In this document: positions 61,776-64,000 of the stretch, piece after piece
How the letters are laid out: every line of letters starts with the position of its first letter
How positions within the stretch are numbered: position 1 is the first letter of the stretch
Assembly (NCBI GenBank): GCA_026168455.1
Contig: CM047425.1
Location: forward strand, 97,653,580 to 97,717,579
Direction of reading: 5' to 3'
Length of the DNA stretch: 64,000 nucleotides
From: Theocolax elegans
Lineage: Eukaryota; Arthropoda; Insecta; Hymenoptera; Cerocephalidae
Notes under the pieces: model-generated
The model's database searches: none
The model's input: only the letters and a program-made list of their open reading frames with translations
What the model was told of the DNA's origin: nothing
Program-made: the position numbers and the translations under genes

Positions 61776-62288
61776 TACTTAATTTTTTTTATTGTATTGT
61801 TATTCTCAATATTTCGTAAAATTACTATTATTATGAACTAGCATTGAAGTATTATGAATAATACATTATCTTCTAAAAAATATTTAAATTCAGAAATATT
61901 TAAATTCAAAAGTTGGCAAGCTTTCTTTGTATTGATTGTTTTACTATCACATCTAATTTGTATACAGACATGCTTTATCATCGACGCAAGCATATATTAT
62001 ACTTCCATATGACTATAATAATGTTGAAACTAGTGTATTTTGTACCAAAATAGAGATCATTTCGATTAAAAAAAGTTTACATAGTTGTATGTAATTGTAT
62101 GTTTTGTATGTAGTTTAATTGTAGTTATTTGTAAAGTTTATTATAACTCTTTCATCGTCTGTTCATTACACAACAAAAGTTATAGTTTGATTAATAGGGC
62201 AAAAGTATTGTATAAAATAATTCATTGTTATAAATATTGCAGTTGAGTTTTCAACTATAAATAAATTCAACATATAACAAACACCAAC

Positions 62289-63735
62289 TATGTACTTTTG
62301 ACATTATTTACTATTTTTTCCACACTTTATCCTTGATATAGTAACATTAAAATGATATTCGTTCGTAAATCCAGCCGATGAATTCTGTTCGCGTAAAATA
62401 AAAATTGGAGAAATATACATAAAGCCAGTAGGTTTAAATCATCATTTTCCAGAATAGCGAGAAGGGAAAAAGAAAAAGTGAATAATAAAAGTTAAAGGAA
62501 AATCCAAGGGTCGTCGCATGGGTGCAGACGCGCAAAACTATGGCGCGTTAAGCGAGCGCTCTTGCGTAAGAATAAGTCCCTGGCGCGCGCGCACCACACA
62601 TCTACCGTACATAGAGCGAAGGTGCGAGAAAACGAGGGCGACTGCCTCCTTCTCGCGTAATATATGCAGTCTCGGAATTTAGGAGAGGAGGATGGAGAAC
62701 GAAAGAGAAGCCCGGTGTAAGGAAAATCTCGTTCCCTGGGTGTACTATACCATGTACATACCTATATATATCTGTATATAGATATAGATATAGATATACA
62801 CTTGCAGCTATATACATATACAAGTCGTCCACCGAGGAAAACGAACGGTCTCGCTTCATTATACGCGACGTGCACGCTTCGTTTCGCCTCGGAAGTCGCG
62901 CTTTAGGGTGACTCCTCCCTTTCGGAAGGAAGATTCGAGAGAGGGTGAGTTGAATTAATACAATCACGGGGTGGGTGGGTGGGACCTTACAGATATAACC
63001 GACTCTCTTTCTCTCTCTCTCTCTCTCTTGCTCCTTCTCATCGAAATTATACGTTGTCTCGACAGTATCTATTTCTACGACGACCTACTCGTTTGACTTA
63101 GACACCTCGCTTTCCTCTCTCTTCGTCGTTTTGTTACGCTCAAACTCGTTTTGGCTTGGGAAATGTTTCTCCGCGTGTTGCGATCAAGCTCAACACCCTC
63201 TCTTTGTTATATATCTATATATACGTATATACATAGTCACGCGGACGTCTCGCTAATTTTCTCATTCGTGAATTTGATCTTTCTTAGGTATTACTATGTT
63301 TACGTTTCTTGATCAAACGAAGAATGGCGTATGATGTTAGTTTCTTTTAACTTTTACTCCATTGTAATTGATAAAATTTCTACAGTGTTTAATTGGTAAT
63401 GTCTTTTGTATATGTTTTGTAAGTTTGAGAATACATTGGGCTAAGGCAGTTCTGTTCATCATTCTTTATCCTTATATATAATCGTACGAGAATAAACTGT
63501 TATTGTAGTAAATAAAGGAAAATAACAGGACTGACTATGTCTTTATATATATATATATATACACATCGAAAACTTGTATACAGATATATTTTCAACGTTA
63601 CAAAAGAAAATTTTTTCGATTAACCGTGATTACTCTCTTTATTTTCTCAAAATATCTATAATCGATAATAAATTATCACTATTATATGTTATGGGCATCC
63701 TTCCATAATAAAAAAAACTGCTAATTTATTTCTGT
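62289..63735. repeat. 1.44-kb direct duplication, right copy
   Basis: Collinear with 60,082-61,524 and 4 bp longer overall. Differences I noticed include extra single bases (GAATTCTG for GAATCTG, AGTTAAAGG for AGTAAAGG, GAGGGCGAC for GAGGCGAC), a shorter CT run and TTGTAGTAAA for TTAGTAAA. Base substitutions are rare. Confidence 0.95.
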
Positions 63736-64000
63736 ATATATGTTTAAATTTTACCGATACTATAAACTTGGCGAGAACCAGAAAAAGTGTATAAAGTGTC
63801 CTCCGTCACAAATCAGCTAACATTTAAAAAAATTTACATTAAATACTTAAATCTTTTATAATTTTTGTCAATTTTGACAATTTTCTTTAAAAAATGAAAT
63901 GGAAATACTTGAAAAAAACATCCAAGATATGTACATGTATGTATATGTGCACGCATTCACACACATATGCATAGGATTCATTTATTCGGTAGAATACAGG
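63736..64000. other. Right-edge AT-rich sequence
   Basis: No gene or clear repeat beyond a short TATG/CA-rich run near 63,935-63,970. Confidence 0.4.

Noticed and set aside
1..64000. CRISPR array, operon or bacterial contamination
   Set aside because: Spliced genes, microsatellites and MITEs throughout indicate eukaryotic DNA; no regularly spaced short repeats with unique spacers were seen.

Overview
The window is nuclear DNA from an insect, most likely a hymenopteran and possibly an ant. It has spliced genes with GT-AG introns, very AT-rich spacers with CpG-containing GC-richer patches, many microsatellites, palindromic MITE-like elements and a classic six-cysteine insect odorant-binding protein. 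The order is inferred from general character and gene families, not from a search.

Layout. Positions 1-12.6 kb hold four housekeeping or metabolic genes. The N-terminal part of a BLTP3/UHRF1BP1-like (chorein-domain) lipid-transfer protein runs off the left edge on the minus strand. It is head-to-head with GNL2 (nucleolar GTPase NGP1/Nog2), and a spliced EcKinase/CHK-type kinase-like gene (421 aa) and MAK16 (329 aa, eight coding exons, minus strand) follow. GNL2 and MAK16 both act in 60S ribosome assembly. From 12.6 to 42.1 kb I find no protein-coding gene. This stretch holds microsatellites, CpG-containing patches, a retrotransposon tail fossil, a tRNA-derived SINE-like fragment and several long inverted-repeat elements (17,783-18,784; 19,186-19,729; 36,137-36,790; 39,690-40,242). 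At 42.16-43.62 kb lies a complete five-exon odorant-binding protein gene with a TATA box. A long hairpin lies upstream of it, one MITE sits in its last intron and a related MITE lies downstream.

From 43.6 kb to the right edge I again see no gene. The region has a shuffled duplication (45.5-48.6 kb), two TTAA-flanked palindromic elements (54.9-55.8 kb), inverted pairs of a CCAATTTCTGATCAG-like motif (59.0-59.7 kb) and a 1.44 kb direct duplication (60.08-61.52 and 62.29-63.74 kb). The 1.44 kb copies differ mainly by one-base indels, so an assembly artefact is as likely as a recent duplication.

Exon structures were built by hand from splice signals, frame continuity and remembered family sequence. 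I found no clear new multigene system; the most unusual content is the dense set of structured non-coding repeats.
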